Positions 40,967 through 47,810 of a stretch of DNA of 64,000 nt are shown piece after piece. Position 1 is the stretch's first letter; each line of letters begins with the position of its first letter. The stretch comes from JARRNE01 sp963824085 (GTDB lineage Bacteria > Pseudomonadota > Gammaproteobacteria > Chromatiales > Chromatiaceae), in NCBI GenBank assembly GCA_963824085.1, contig CAWGNT010000023.1:124001-188000 (forward strand). Direction: 5' to 3'. The notes beneath the pieces are model-generated. The model saw nothing but the letters and a program-made list of their open reading frames with translations, was not told the origin of the DNA and did not search any database. The position numbers were made by a program, and so were the translations under genes.

Positions 40967-41716
40967 ATGGCTGTCGGTATCTGCGCGGCACTCGCCCGGG
41001 AGGCGCGGACCCTAACGCGCGTGCCACCAGCCGCCGGCACCTGCCTCCGCCTCGCCGATGGACGACTGCTGGCGGTCGCCGGAGTGGGTGCCAGGCGCGC
41101 TCGAATAGGCGGTACCCAGCTCCTCGATAGTGGCGCGAAGGCCTTGGTGAGCTGGGGGACTGCGGGCGCCCTGGATCCGACCCTGGAGGCGGGGACGCTG
41201 CTCCTTCCGCAACGGGTGATTGCCCCGGACGGCCGAGCACTCCTCGCCGACCGAAACTGGCAGGAGCATGTGCTGGAGTCTCTGGACGGCCGTGTCTCCG
41301 CACACGCGGGCCCGCTCGCGCAAGTTGGGCGGGTGATTCGCACACCGGACGAGAAGCGGGACCTGCACCGACGCTCAGGCGCCGTGGCCATCGACATGGA
41401 AAGCGCCGCCCTCGCCGACCTAGCGCGGGAGGCGGGTGTTCCTTTCCTCGCCGTGCGCGCGGTCACGGACACCGCTGGTATGACCATACCCGCGAGCATC
41501 ACCCGGGCGGTAGACGGAACGGGGCGTTTGCGCCTCGCACGCCTGCTCCTTGGTGTGCTTTCACGCCGAGGGGACCTATTGACCCTGCTCCAGCTGGGGC
41601 GCTGCTTCCGGATGGCCCGGACCACGCTGACCGCCCTCGCCAAGACGACCCCCCTTTTTTCCGATCCCCGCCACACCGCGATTGAGCGCACCAAGAACGG
41701 TGGGCCGCAACCATGA
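40967..41716 (+). CDS. hpnG: HpnG, hopanoid-associated nucleoside phosphorylase
   Basis: HpnG removes adenine from adenosylhopane to give the ribosyl/phosphoribosyl intermediate, the step after HpnH. ATG 40967 gives 249 residues; the frame continues back into shc but the family N-terminus (VGICAALAREARTL) starts here. Conserved features of the PNP/MTA fold: GVGARRARIGG phosphate loop-like block, SWGTAGALDPTL, and AIDMESAALADLA, the ribose/base recognition segment with Glu, followed by AVRAVTDTA. It is two bases after shc and overlaps hpnA by four. Confidence 0.92.
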   Translation: MAVGICAALAREARTLTRVPPAAGTCLRLADGRLLAVAGVGARRARIGGTQLLDSGAKALVSWGTAGALDPTLEAGTLLLPQRVIAPDGRALLADRNWQEHVLESLDGRVSAHAGPLAQVGRVIRTPDEKRDLHRRSGAVAIDMESAALADLAREAGVPFLAVRAVTDTAGMTIPASITRAVDGTGRLRLARLLLGVLSRRGDLLTLLQLGRCFRMARTTLTALAKTTPLFSDPRHTAIERTKNGGPQP

Positions 41717-42735
41717 CGGCGTTGGTGACCGGGGCGACCGGCTTCGTAGGGTCCGCGGTGGCGCGCGAGCTGCTTGCGCAAGGCCAGCAAGTGCGCGTCC
41801 TGGTGCGACCAACCTCCGACCGCCGCAACCTCCAAGGGTTGGACATCGAGGTCTACGTCGGCGATCTGCGTGACCGCATGTCCCTGGAGCACGCCCTGCG
41901 GGAATGTGACGCCCTGTTCCATGTGGCGGCGGACTACCGCCTGTGGACACCGGACCCGGCCGCTCTGTATCGGACGAATGTAGACGGGACACGCACGCTG
42001 ATGGAGGCAGCGGCGCAAGCCGGGGTCGGCCGCATCGTCTATACCAGCAGCGTCGCCACCCTTGGCCTCGATCCGAATGGAGTGCCTGCGACCGAGTCCA
42101 CCCCCGTGGGCCTGCAGGACATGGTCGGGCACTACAAGCGGTCCAAGTTCCTGGCCGAGACCGAGGTGGCGCGCTTCGCGGCGGCGGGGCTCCCGGTGGT
42201 GATCGTGAACCCATCGACCCCGGTAGGCCCCAGGGACATCAAGCCCACTCCCACCGGCAGGCTCATCCGCGACGCAGTCACCGGCCAGATACCCGCCTAC
42301 GTGGAGACCGGGCTCAACATCGTCCATGTGGACGACGTCGCACGCGGCCACTGGCTTGCGTTCGAGCGCGGTCGTCTCGGTGAACGCTACATCCTCGGGG
42401 GCGAGAACCTCACGCTGCAGCAGATCCTAGGGGCGATCGCGGACCTGAGCGGTGGACGCCCACCGCGCCTGCGGCTTCCTCACGGGCTGGTCCTGCCGGT
42501 CGCCTACCTGGCAGAGGCATGGGCACGGCTCTCGGGCAAAGAGCCTCTGGTGACCCTGGACGGGGTGCGCCTGGCCCGAAAGCACATGTATTTCTCAAGC
42601 GCCAAGGCCCGAAAAGAGCTCGGCTATGAGCATCGGCCGGCCCGCGCCGCTTTGGCCGACGCAGTGGCATGGTTTCAAGGGGCAGCAGTTGACTCTAGCA
42701 CCCGCCACCAGGGTGAGGGCGAAGCAGCGAACTGA
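41713..42735 (+). CDS. hpnA: HpnA, hopanoid-associated sugar epimerase (SDR family)
   Basis: Extended short-chain dehydrogenase associated with hopanoid clusters. The 340 residues include the NAD(P) site VTGATGFVGSAVA (about 5-17), the DVAA-like FHVAADYRLW block, and the catalytic Y-x-x-x-K as HYKRSK (about 144-149). Family proteins are annotated as sugar epimerases, though the exact reaction in side-chain modification is not settled. Last gene of the hopanoid plus-strand operon, overlapping hpnG by four bases. An in-frame shift near its end leaves a short second reading frame that runs past the stop to 42817. Confidence 0.92.
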   Translation: MTALVTGATGFVGSAVARELLAQGQQVRVLVRPTSDRRNLQGLDIEVYVGDLRDRMSLEHALRECDALFHVAADYRLWTPDPAALYRTNVDGTRTLMEAAAQAGVGRIVYTSSVATLGLDPNGVPATESTPVGLQDMVGHYKRSKFLAETEVARFAAAGLPVVIVNPSTPVGPRDIKPTPTGRLIRDAVTGQIPAYVETGLNIVHVDDVARGHWLAFERGRLGERYILGGENLTLQQILGAIADLSGGRPPRLRLPHGLVLPVAYLAEAWARLSGKEPLVTLDGVRLARKHMYFSSAKARKELGYEHRPARAALADAVAWFQGAAVDSSTRHQGEGEAAN

Positions 42736-42817
42736 TGGACGCTACTACGTCGGCGAGAATCCGAGCGACCTTCCGCAACCGGTAGATTACGATCCGCCGG
42801 GCAAGGGACGTCTGTAG
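42689..42817 (+). CDS. possible 42-residue ORF overlapping the hpnA end
   Basis: A TTG at 42689 with AGGGGCAGCAG just before it opens a 42-residue frame that overlaps the last 47 bases of hpnA and ends in DGRYYVGENPSDLPQPVDYD then PPGKGRL. The second half lies beyond the hpnA stop and keeps a protein-like composition. I do not recognise it. Translational coupling with hpnA is possible but unproven. Confidence 0.25.
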   Translation: MTLAPATRVRAKQRTDGRYYVGENPSDLPQPVDYDPPGKGRL

Positions 42818-43026
42818 CCATTGATCCCGGCCGGCGAATCGGCCGCCCGAGTGCCTGATCGCCATCGCCCTGCGTCCGATCCACGGTCATTCCGCCGAGA
42901 ACAGTTCGGGAGCCTTGATCGCGGGCTGGCACAGGGGCGACAATTCCGTGCCTTCGCACCGACCCTCGGCAACACCTTATCTTTGCCGAGACCGGTTCCT
43001 TCCGACTTTCGATAAAGGAGCAAGTA

Positions 43027-43668
43027 ATGCGACTGATCCTTCTGGGAGCGCCTGGGGCCGGCAAGGGCACCGTGGCCAAGATGCTGACCGCGATCGACGG
43101 CTCGGTGCAGATCTCCACCGGCGACATATTGCGCGCCGCCGTGAAAGAAGGCACCGAGCTCGGTAAGAAGGCCGAGGCCGCCATGAAGGCGGGTGACCTG
43201 GTCTCGGACGAGCTAATCATGGGAATCATGGAGGCGCGGTTGCAGGAGGACGATTGCAAGGCCGGATTCCTGCTCGACGGCTTTCCCCGCACGATTCCTC
43301 AGGCTGACGCGTTAAGGGGGCTTTTAGCGAAGCTCGGGATCGAGCTCGATGCGGCGGTCAACCTGGACGTGCCGCGCGACGTGATCCTGGACCGCCTTAC
43401 CACCAGGCGAACCTGCGTCGACTGCGGCGCCATCTACAATGTCAAGTCGGCGCCACCGCGCGTTGAGGGTGTCTGCGACAAGTGCGGCGGCAAGGTGGTG
43501 CAGCGGGACGACGAGACCGAGGAGGCCATCTCCAACCGCCTCGACGTTTACAACGCCAAGACTGCGCCCCTCGTCGACTTCTATCGGGGAGAGGGTATCC
43601 TGATGGATGTCAATGCCACATCTAGCGATGCGGTAGTGGCGGCGATCCGCGAACGGATCGGTGCCTGA
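43027..43668 (+). CDS. adk: adenylate kinase with Cys4 zinc-type lid
   Basis: Adenylate kinase, interconverting 2 ADP with ATP + AMP. The 213 residues have the P-loop GAPGAGKGT (7-15), STGDILR, GFPRTIPQA and the Arg lid residues. The lid contains two Cys pairs (CVDC and CDKC, about 133-136 and 156-159) as in zinc-binding adenylate kinases, whereas enterobacterial enzymes have a non-metal lid. The gene has its own gap before it (291 bp from hpnA) and AAGGAG as ribosome site just upstream. Confidence 0.96.
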   Translation: MRLILLGAPGAGKGTVAKMLTAIDGSVQISTGDILRAAVKEGTELGKKAEAAMKAGDLVSDELIMGIMEARLQEDDCKAGFLLDGFPRTIPQADALRGLLAKLGIELDAAVNLDVPRDVILDRLTTRRTCVDCGAIYNVKSAPPRVEGVCDKCGGKVVQRDDETEEAISNRLDVYNAKTAPLVDFYRGEGILMDVNATSSDAVVAAIRERIGA

Positions 43669-43776
43669 TCCCGTGTGCACTCCACGCGGCCGACGACACA
43701 GGCCTGGCATCTCACCAGCGTCCGCCGGTTTCGGGCCGTCAAATTCCCATCGCTCACCGAGAGTCCCTGCTCAGCG

Positions 43777-44028
43777 ATGACGCGCGGGATCCATCTCAAG
43801 CATCTCACCTCCACCGATCTCGGGCTCCTTGGCCTCCCTGAGGACGCTCTGCCCGAGGGGCAGGCGACAGTCGAAGGGGCTCATTCGCAACCCCTTGCGG
43901 AAGTGGATCCTGCCCTTGCCAAACTTGTGGACGAAGTGCGCGAAACGCTCGAAGGGACCCTCGAGCTCTTGCAGCATGCGCTGGCCACCGGCCAGGCTAG
44001 AGATACGGAACAGGATCAGGGTATCTGA
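43777..44028 (+). CDS. small hypothetical ORF after adk
   Basis: An 83-residue frame from ATG 43777 (open from a GTG at 43675) with an acidic helical C-terminal half (LAKLVDEVRETLEGTLELL). No clear ribosome site. No family recognised. A convergent minus-strand frame overlaps it. Kept as a possible gene only because codon use looks plausible. Confidence 0.3.
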   Translation: MTRGIHLKHLTSTDLGLLGLPEDALPEGQATVEGAHSQPLAEVDPALAKLVDEVRETLEGTLELLQHALATGQARDTEQDQGI

Positions 44029-44048
44029 GGCTGGTCCGGCCGGTTTGC

Positions 44049-44093
44049 AAAAAAGGGCGGCTGCGGCAGGGTGTGTGGCTGCCGCAGCCGCCC
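44049..44093 (-). terminator. intrinsic terminator for the minus-strand small gene
   Basis: A perfect 15-bp stem (GGGCGGCTGCGGCAG, 44055-44069, with CTGCCGCAGCCGCCC, 44079-44093) with a 9-nt loop is followed, on the minus strand, by six T residues (44054-44049). The orientation is right for ending a transcript that comes from the small gene at 44261-44127. Confidence 0.8.
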
Positions 44094-44126
44094 AATAGGC
44101 TTGCTGCCCAGAATATCTGGCCCGGG

Positions 44127-44261
44127 TCAACGCTCGCTGTCCGACGGAGACCGTCGACGAACGGACCGTCTCGGAGCCTGAATCGTGGCCGTAGCGATTA
44201 GGAACCCGCCGCTCAGGGCAGCGGACAAAATACCGGCGAAAGTTAATGCATCAAAGGTCAT
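44127..44261 (-). CDS. small single-helix membrane protein (44 residues)
   Basis: Too short for usual gene calling. Minus-strand ATG at 44261 has GGAGG eight bases upstream. The product starts MTFDALTFAGILSAALSGG, continues FLIATATIQ and ends in a basic stretch APRRSVRRRSP: one hydrophobic helix (about residues 6-27) with a positively charged tail. A strong intrinsic terminator starts 34 bases after the stop on the same strand, which supports a real transcript. It is divergent from ompR. I do not recognise the family. Confidence 0.6.
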   Translation of the reverse strand: MTFDALTFAGILSAALSGGFLIATATIQAPRRSVRRRSPSDSER

Positions 44262-44392
44262 GGTCGTGCCTCCGTTCTAGGTCACAAAGTGCTGCGCTAG
44301 CAGACCTTGGTCGCGTCCACTGACCGCCCCGTTTCGGAAGATCTCTCCCTCCCGGTGACGCCAATGGACGGTAGCTATTTTCCCGGCGACTG

Positions 44393-44439
44393 GTTACAAG
44401 AGTATTTCATCATATGCTAATGTTGTAACAAGTTGTTAC
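44393..44439. promoter_or_regulatory. possible OmpR-type operator cluster
   Basis: Three OmpR-like half-sites: GTTACA (44393-44398) and the inverted pair GTAACA-AGT-TGTTAC (44425-44439), in the shared region between the small gene and ompR. GTAACA/TGTTACA elements are typical of E. coli OmpR boxes. Autoregulation of ompR-envZ is inference. Confidence 0.35.
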
Positions 44440-44492
44440 GGCCTGGGGCATCCTCTAGGCTTGAGCGGTGCTGGTTTCCTGCGGGGCGTACT

Positions 44493-45203
44493 ATGGCGGA
44501 GCAGCCAACCCGGATCTTGGTGGTGGACGACGACGCAGACCTACGCAGTCTGCTGACCGACTATCTGCGCCGGGAGGGCTACGAAGTGGCCGGCGTCGAG
44601 GACGGCGTCGGGATGGACGCCTGGCTCGCCCAGCAAACGCCGGATCTCGTCATCCTAGATCTCATGCTGCCGGGGGAAGACGGATTGAGCCTCGCGAGGC
44701 GGCTGCGACGCGACTCCGAAGTGCCCATCGTCATGCTCTCTGCGCGGGGGGACGATGTAGACCGGATCGTGGGCCTGGAAGTGGGGGCTGACGATTATCT
44801 CGCCAAGCCATTCAACCCTCGCGAGCTGCTGGCGAGGATACGGGCGGTGCTGCGGCGGCGTACCCAGGCTCCTCCCACCGCCGCTGCCGCCGATGTGATC
44901 GAGTTCGGCCCTTTCCGACTCGACTTGGGCAAACGGGAGCTGACGAAGAACGGTGAGCCCATCGCACTCACCGGCGGTGAGCTCGATCTACTGCACATCC
45001 TCGCCACTCACCCCAATCGGGTCCTCGACCGCGATCGGCTGCTCGATCTGCTGAAGGGGTACGAGCGCTCCCCGTTCGACCGCAGCATCGATGTGCAGGT
45101 GGCGCGCCTGCGCGGAAAGATCGAAGCGGATAAGAAACAGCCTTGCTACATCCGCACCGTGTGGGGCAAGGGCTATATGTTCACCCCCCAGGGTAACCTG
45201 TGA
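44493..45203 (+). CDS. ompR: OmpR-family response regulator
   Basis: DNA-binding response regulator with an N-terminal receiver (acidic pair DDD near residue 13, phosphoacceptor Asp in LVILDLMLPGEDG, Lys in LAKPFNP) and a C-terminal winged helix (RSIDVQVARLRGKIE, WGKGYMF). ATG 44493 gives 236 residues and the family N-terminus; the frame open from 44433 adds a non-family segment. Paired with envZ by a four-base overlap (GTGA). Assignment as OmpR proper relies on pairing with an EnvZ-like kinase and on similarity of the C-terminal domain. Confidence 0.9.
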   Translation: MAEQPTRILVVDDDADLRSLLTDYLRREGYEVAGVEDGVGMDAWLAQQTPDLVILDLMLPGEDGLSLARRLRRDSEVPIVMLSARGDDVDRIVGLEVGADDYLAKPFNPRELLARIRAVLRRRTQAPPTAAAADVIEFGPFRLDLGKRELTKNGEPIALTGGELDLLHILATHPNRVLDRDRLLDLLKGYERSPFDRSIDVQVARLRGKIEADKKQPCYIRTVWGKGYMFTPQGNL

Positions 45204-46570
45204 GGTTGTCGATACGCCTTGCGCCGGCTTCTCTGTTTGGCCGTGCGGTGCTAACCCTCGTCTTCACCTTTGGACTCTTTGCCTTGCTAACCTTCGGTGC
45301 GGTCGTCTACTACGCCCTGGCGCCGGTAGCAAGTCGCTCCACCGAGGACCTCGCGGCCTTCATGGTGCTGTCCGCTCGCTCCCTCGTTCAACTGCCGCAG
45401 AGCCTGCATCCCGAGTATCTGGCGAAGCTCGACGCAGAGTACGGCCTCAGGCTGCTCGAAGGCCCTGACGCGCCGCCAGACCTCCAACCTTATTTCTTTC
45501 CATATGTGCGGCGACTGGAAGATGCGCTCACCGAGCGTATGGGCCACCCGGTGCGGATCTTGAGCAATGTTGTGGACGGCAAACGCTGGTTTTGGGCGGA
45601 CCTGAAGGCCGACAGCAACACGGTCTGGGCGGGGTTCCCGCGGGATCGCATCCATACACGGCCCCTGGAAGGTGTGCTCGTGTTGGTTACTACAGCCGTC
45701 ATCTTTGTCGTGCTGACGGCGGCACTGCTAGCGCGCCGGGTGACCGCACCGCTGGAACGTCTCTCGCAGGCAGCGGAGCAAATGGCCAGAGGCGGATCGC
45801 CAGCCCCGCTCCCGGAGACGGGGCCACGCGAGCTCGCAAGCCTTGCTCGCCAGCTCAATGAGACCAGCCGCCAAGTGCGGGAGCTGCTCGCGGACCGCAC
45901 GGTGCTGCTCGCGGGCATCTCCCACGACCTGCGTACCCCGCTTACCCGGCTGCGCTTGGCGGTGGAGATGCTGTCTGCCGATGAGGATCAGAGCCTGAAG
46001 AAGCGGATGGAGAGGGACCTCGATGAAATGAATGCGCTGATTGCTCAGGCCGTTGAGCTCGGCAAGACACTGGGCGCAGGCGTGCGTCGCAGGGTGGATG
46101 TCAGCGAGCTGATCGGTGATCTGGCGGCTGGCCGCCCCCGCATTGCCTGGCAGTCCCTGGGTCCCTGTCACCATCGCGTCAATGAGCTGGCCTTGCGCCG
46201 CATCCTCGGGAATCTGGTGGAAAACGCGCTGCGCTACAGCCGGGACGCGGTGGAGCTATACCTGGACTGCAAGCACCACCCGCCGGTGGTGTTCGTGCTA
46301 GACCGGGGACCCGGTATCCCGGAAGCTGAGCGCGACGCCGTGTTCCGGCCTTTCTACCGCCTGGAGCACTCGCGAAGTCGCCGCACCGGCGGCAGCGGGC
46401 TCGGACTCGCCGTCGCCCGGCAGCTAGCCATAGCCAACGACATCGAGATCCACCTCGGCGAGCGCAAGGGAGGCGGCACCGTCGCGCGCGTGTACCTGCC
46501 GCGCGGGAATGGACAGATCGGCCCAAACCAGGGACGGAATCCGGTTGACGGACCGCCATGGCCTGCCTAA
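45200..46570 (+). CDS. envZ: EnvZ-type sensor histidine kinase
   Basis: Partner kinase of the OmpR regulator. The 456 residues have a first membrane helix (about 17-40), a periplasmic segment (about 41-155), a second helix (about 157-175), a HAMP linker, the phosphorylatable His in GISHDLRTPLTRLRL (about 238), and the ATP-binding region with ENALRYS, DRGPGIP and TGGSGLGLAVARQL. The G1/G2 boxes are intact. The GTG start at 45200 overlaps the ompR stop. The periplasmic part is about as long as in E. coli EnvZ, with no clear homologous sensor motif visible. Confidence 0.9.
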   Translation: MRLSIRLAPASLFGRAVLTLVFTFGLFALLTFGAVVYYALAPVASRSTEDLAAFMVLSARSLVQLPQSLHPEYLAKLDAEYGLRLLEGPDAPPDLQPYFFPYVRRLEDALTERMGHPVRILSNVVDGKRWFWADLKADSNTVWAGFPRDRIHTRPLEGVLVLVTTAVIFVVLTAALLARRVTAPLERLSQAAEQMARGGSPAPLPETGPRELASLARQLNETSRQVRELLADRTVLLAGISHDLRTPLTRLRLAVEMLSADEDQSLKKRMERDLDEMNALIAQAVELGKTLGAGVRRRVDVSELIGDLAAGRPRIAWQSLGPCHHRVNELALRRILGNLVENALRYSRDAVELYLDCKHHPPVVFVLDRGPGIPEAERDAVFRPFYRLEHSRSRRTGGSGLGLAVARQLAIANDIEIHLGERKGGGTVARVYLPRGNGQIGPNQGRNPVDGPPWPA

Positions 46571-46635
46571 ATTTCGGGCATCCGTGCGGCGCGTGACCGA
46601 TGTACGCAGTGCACGTGGCTCTTAAGGCCTGTGAC

Positions 46636-46775
46636 TCGAGGGGCCGGGTTGCGCGCAACGGGAGGGTCGGCAGCAGGAAGCTGCCGTCAAGCCGAATGGG
46701 ACGTAGGCACGGCGTCTCCTGACGCCCGCAACCCGGCCTCTGGAAAACCGAAAAAGCAAGTGCGCCCGGTATATC
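46636..46775 (+). repeat. structured intergenic repeat family 1, copy C
   Basis: One of the two clearest copies. Outer arms GGGGCCGGGTTGCGCGC and GCCCGCAACCCGGCCTC pair; the inner hairpin is GTCGGCAGC-AGGAA-GCTGCCGTC; then GGCACGGCGTCTCCTGACG; the A-rich tail is GGAAAACCGAAAAAGCAAGT. The arrangement predicts a branched structure in RNA or a cruciform in DNA. Confidence 0.7.
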
Positions 46776-46897
46776 GCGATCGCAGGGGGTCACCGGAACG
46801 CGGACCAAGCGGGGGTCCGCGTGGACATGTCGGCACCCGAGCAACCTGAACGCTGCCGACTTTTTGCAAGATCAAACGCCCTACGCACTTAGCTCTT

Positions 46898-47045
46898 TCG
46901 GTCTGCGGCCTGAGGGGCCTGGTTGCGGGCGGCGGAAGTGTCGGCAGCGTGGAGGCTGCCGTCAAGCCTACAGGGAGGTATGCATGGCGTCTCGCGGCGC
47001 CGACAACCCGGTCCCGGAAAACCGAAACAGCAAGCGCGACCGGCA
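46898..47045 (+). repeat. structured intergenic repeat family 1, copy D
   Basis: Same orientation as copy C. Left arm GGGCCTGGTTGCGGGCGGCG, inner hairpin TCGGCAGCGTGGAGGCTGCC then GTCAAGCC, right arm GACAACCCGGTCCCGG, tail GAAAACCGAAACAGCAAGCG. It ends about 24 bases before the peroxiredoxin start codon, so it must be in that gene's 5' leader or overlap its promoter. Confidence 0.7.
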
Positions 47046-47068
47046 TAATTACCACTGGAGTGACCAAG

Positions 47069-47533
47069 ATGCTGCAGCCCGGAGACAAGGCCCCCCTGTT
47101 CTCACTGCCAGATGCGGACATGGATCGGGTCAACCTGGAGCAGTTCCGCGGAAACAGGCACGTCGTCCTGTACTTCTACCCCAAGGACGATACCCCTGGC
47201 TGCGTCATCGAGGCATTGGAGTTCACCGACCTGCAGCCGGAGTTCGAGGGCCTAGAGGCCGAGATCCTTGGCATCAGCAAAGACAATTGCGTCAGTCACG
47301 GTGCCTTCCGGGACAAGTACGGTCTCAACGTGCGCCTTCTCGCGGACACGGATGGCGAAGCATGCGAAGCCTACGATGTCTGGCGCGAGAAGGAAGCCCA
47401 CGGCGAGAGGCGCATGGGCATCGTGCGCTCGACATTCGTCGTCGACAAGGGAGGAACGATTCGCCATGCCCTGTACGAGGTCAAACCCAAAGGACACGCG
47501 TCGCACATCCTTGAGCTTGTGCGTGGGCTCTGA
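47069..47533 (+). CDS. bcp: peroxiredoxin, BCP/AhpC-TSA family
   Basis: Thiol peroxidase of the thioredoxin fold, reducing hydroperoxides. ATG 47069 gives 154 residues: the N-terminal PGDKAPLFSLPDAD, peroxidatic Cys in DDTPGCVIEALEF, then ILGISKDN, and FVVDKGGTIRHALYEVKPKG. The usual resolving Cys five residues after the peroxidatic one (TPGCTxxAC) is replaced here by Leu, so it may be 1-Cys or use another Cys (two further Cys are seen, in SKDNC and EACEAY). The open frame from 46949 reads through repeat copy D and is not coding. Stand-alone gene. Confidence 0.9.
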   Translation: MLQPGDKAPLFSLPDADMDRVNLEQFRGNRHVVLYFYPKDDTPGCVIEALEFTDLQPEFEGLEAEILGISKDNCVSHGAFRDKYGLNVRLLADTDGEACEAYDVWREKEAHGERRMGIVRSTFVVDKGGTIRHALYEVKPKGHASHILELVRGL

Positions 47534-47810
47534 GAACGAGACGACAACTTTCCTCTCGAAGAGCTCACGTGACTGCAGACGGAGGACGCACGCCCTGACC
47601 GTCGAATCGGATGGTTCGGGTCTCTATCCACCAGAGGCTAATCGAGGCGCCACTACCATGCCGGTTCCCCACGGCGTTGCGTGGTGAGCAGGCCGAAAGC
47701 CGGAGCCAATCGATTCCCCACGATCGCCCCAGGAGACAGATCGGCATTCCTTTTTCGCGAGGGGGCCGTTATGTTGTTTCCGGGTAGGTCTCTCTAGTGC
47801 CGATACGCGC

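Larger units (their letters stand above)
46571..47068. other. gap between envZ and the peroxiredoxin gene with two direct repeat copies
   Basis: No gene is supported in this 498-bp gap; it is dominated by two forward-orientation copies of repeat family 1 (C and D), about 260 bp apart between equivalent points. Confidence 0.6.

Noticed and set aside
33585..42735. Hopanoid cluster as a recent horizontally acquired island
   Set aside because: No integrase, tRNA end or visible shift in base composition; repeats at its edges are also found elsewhere in the window.
43771..44130. Minus-strand 119-residue frame across the terminator near 44050-44093
   Set aside because: It reads through the terminator stem; low-complexity Ala run and no ribosome site; treated as a shadow.
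46949..47068. Forty-residue extension of the peroxiredoxin frame
   Set aside because: This is the repeat copy D read as protein; the family N-terminus starts at 47069.
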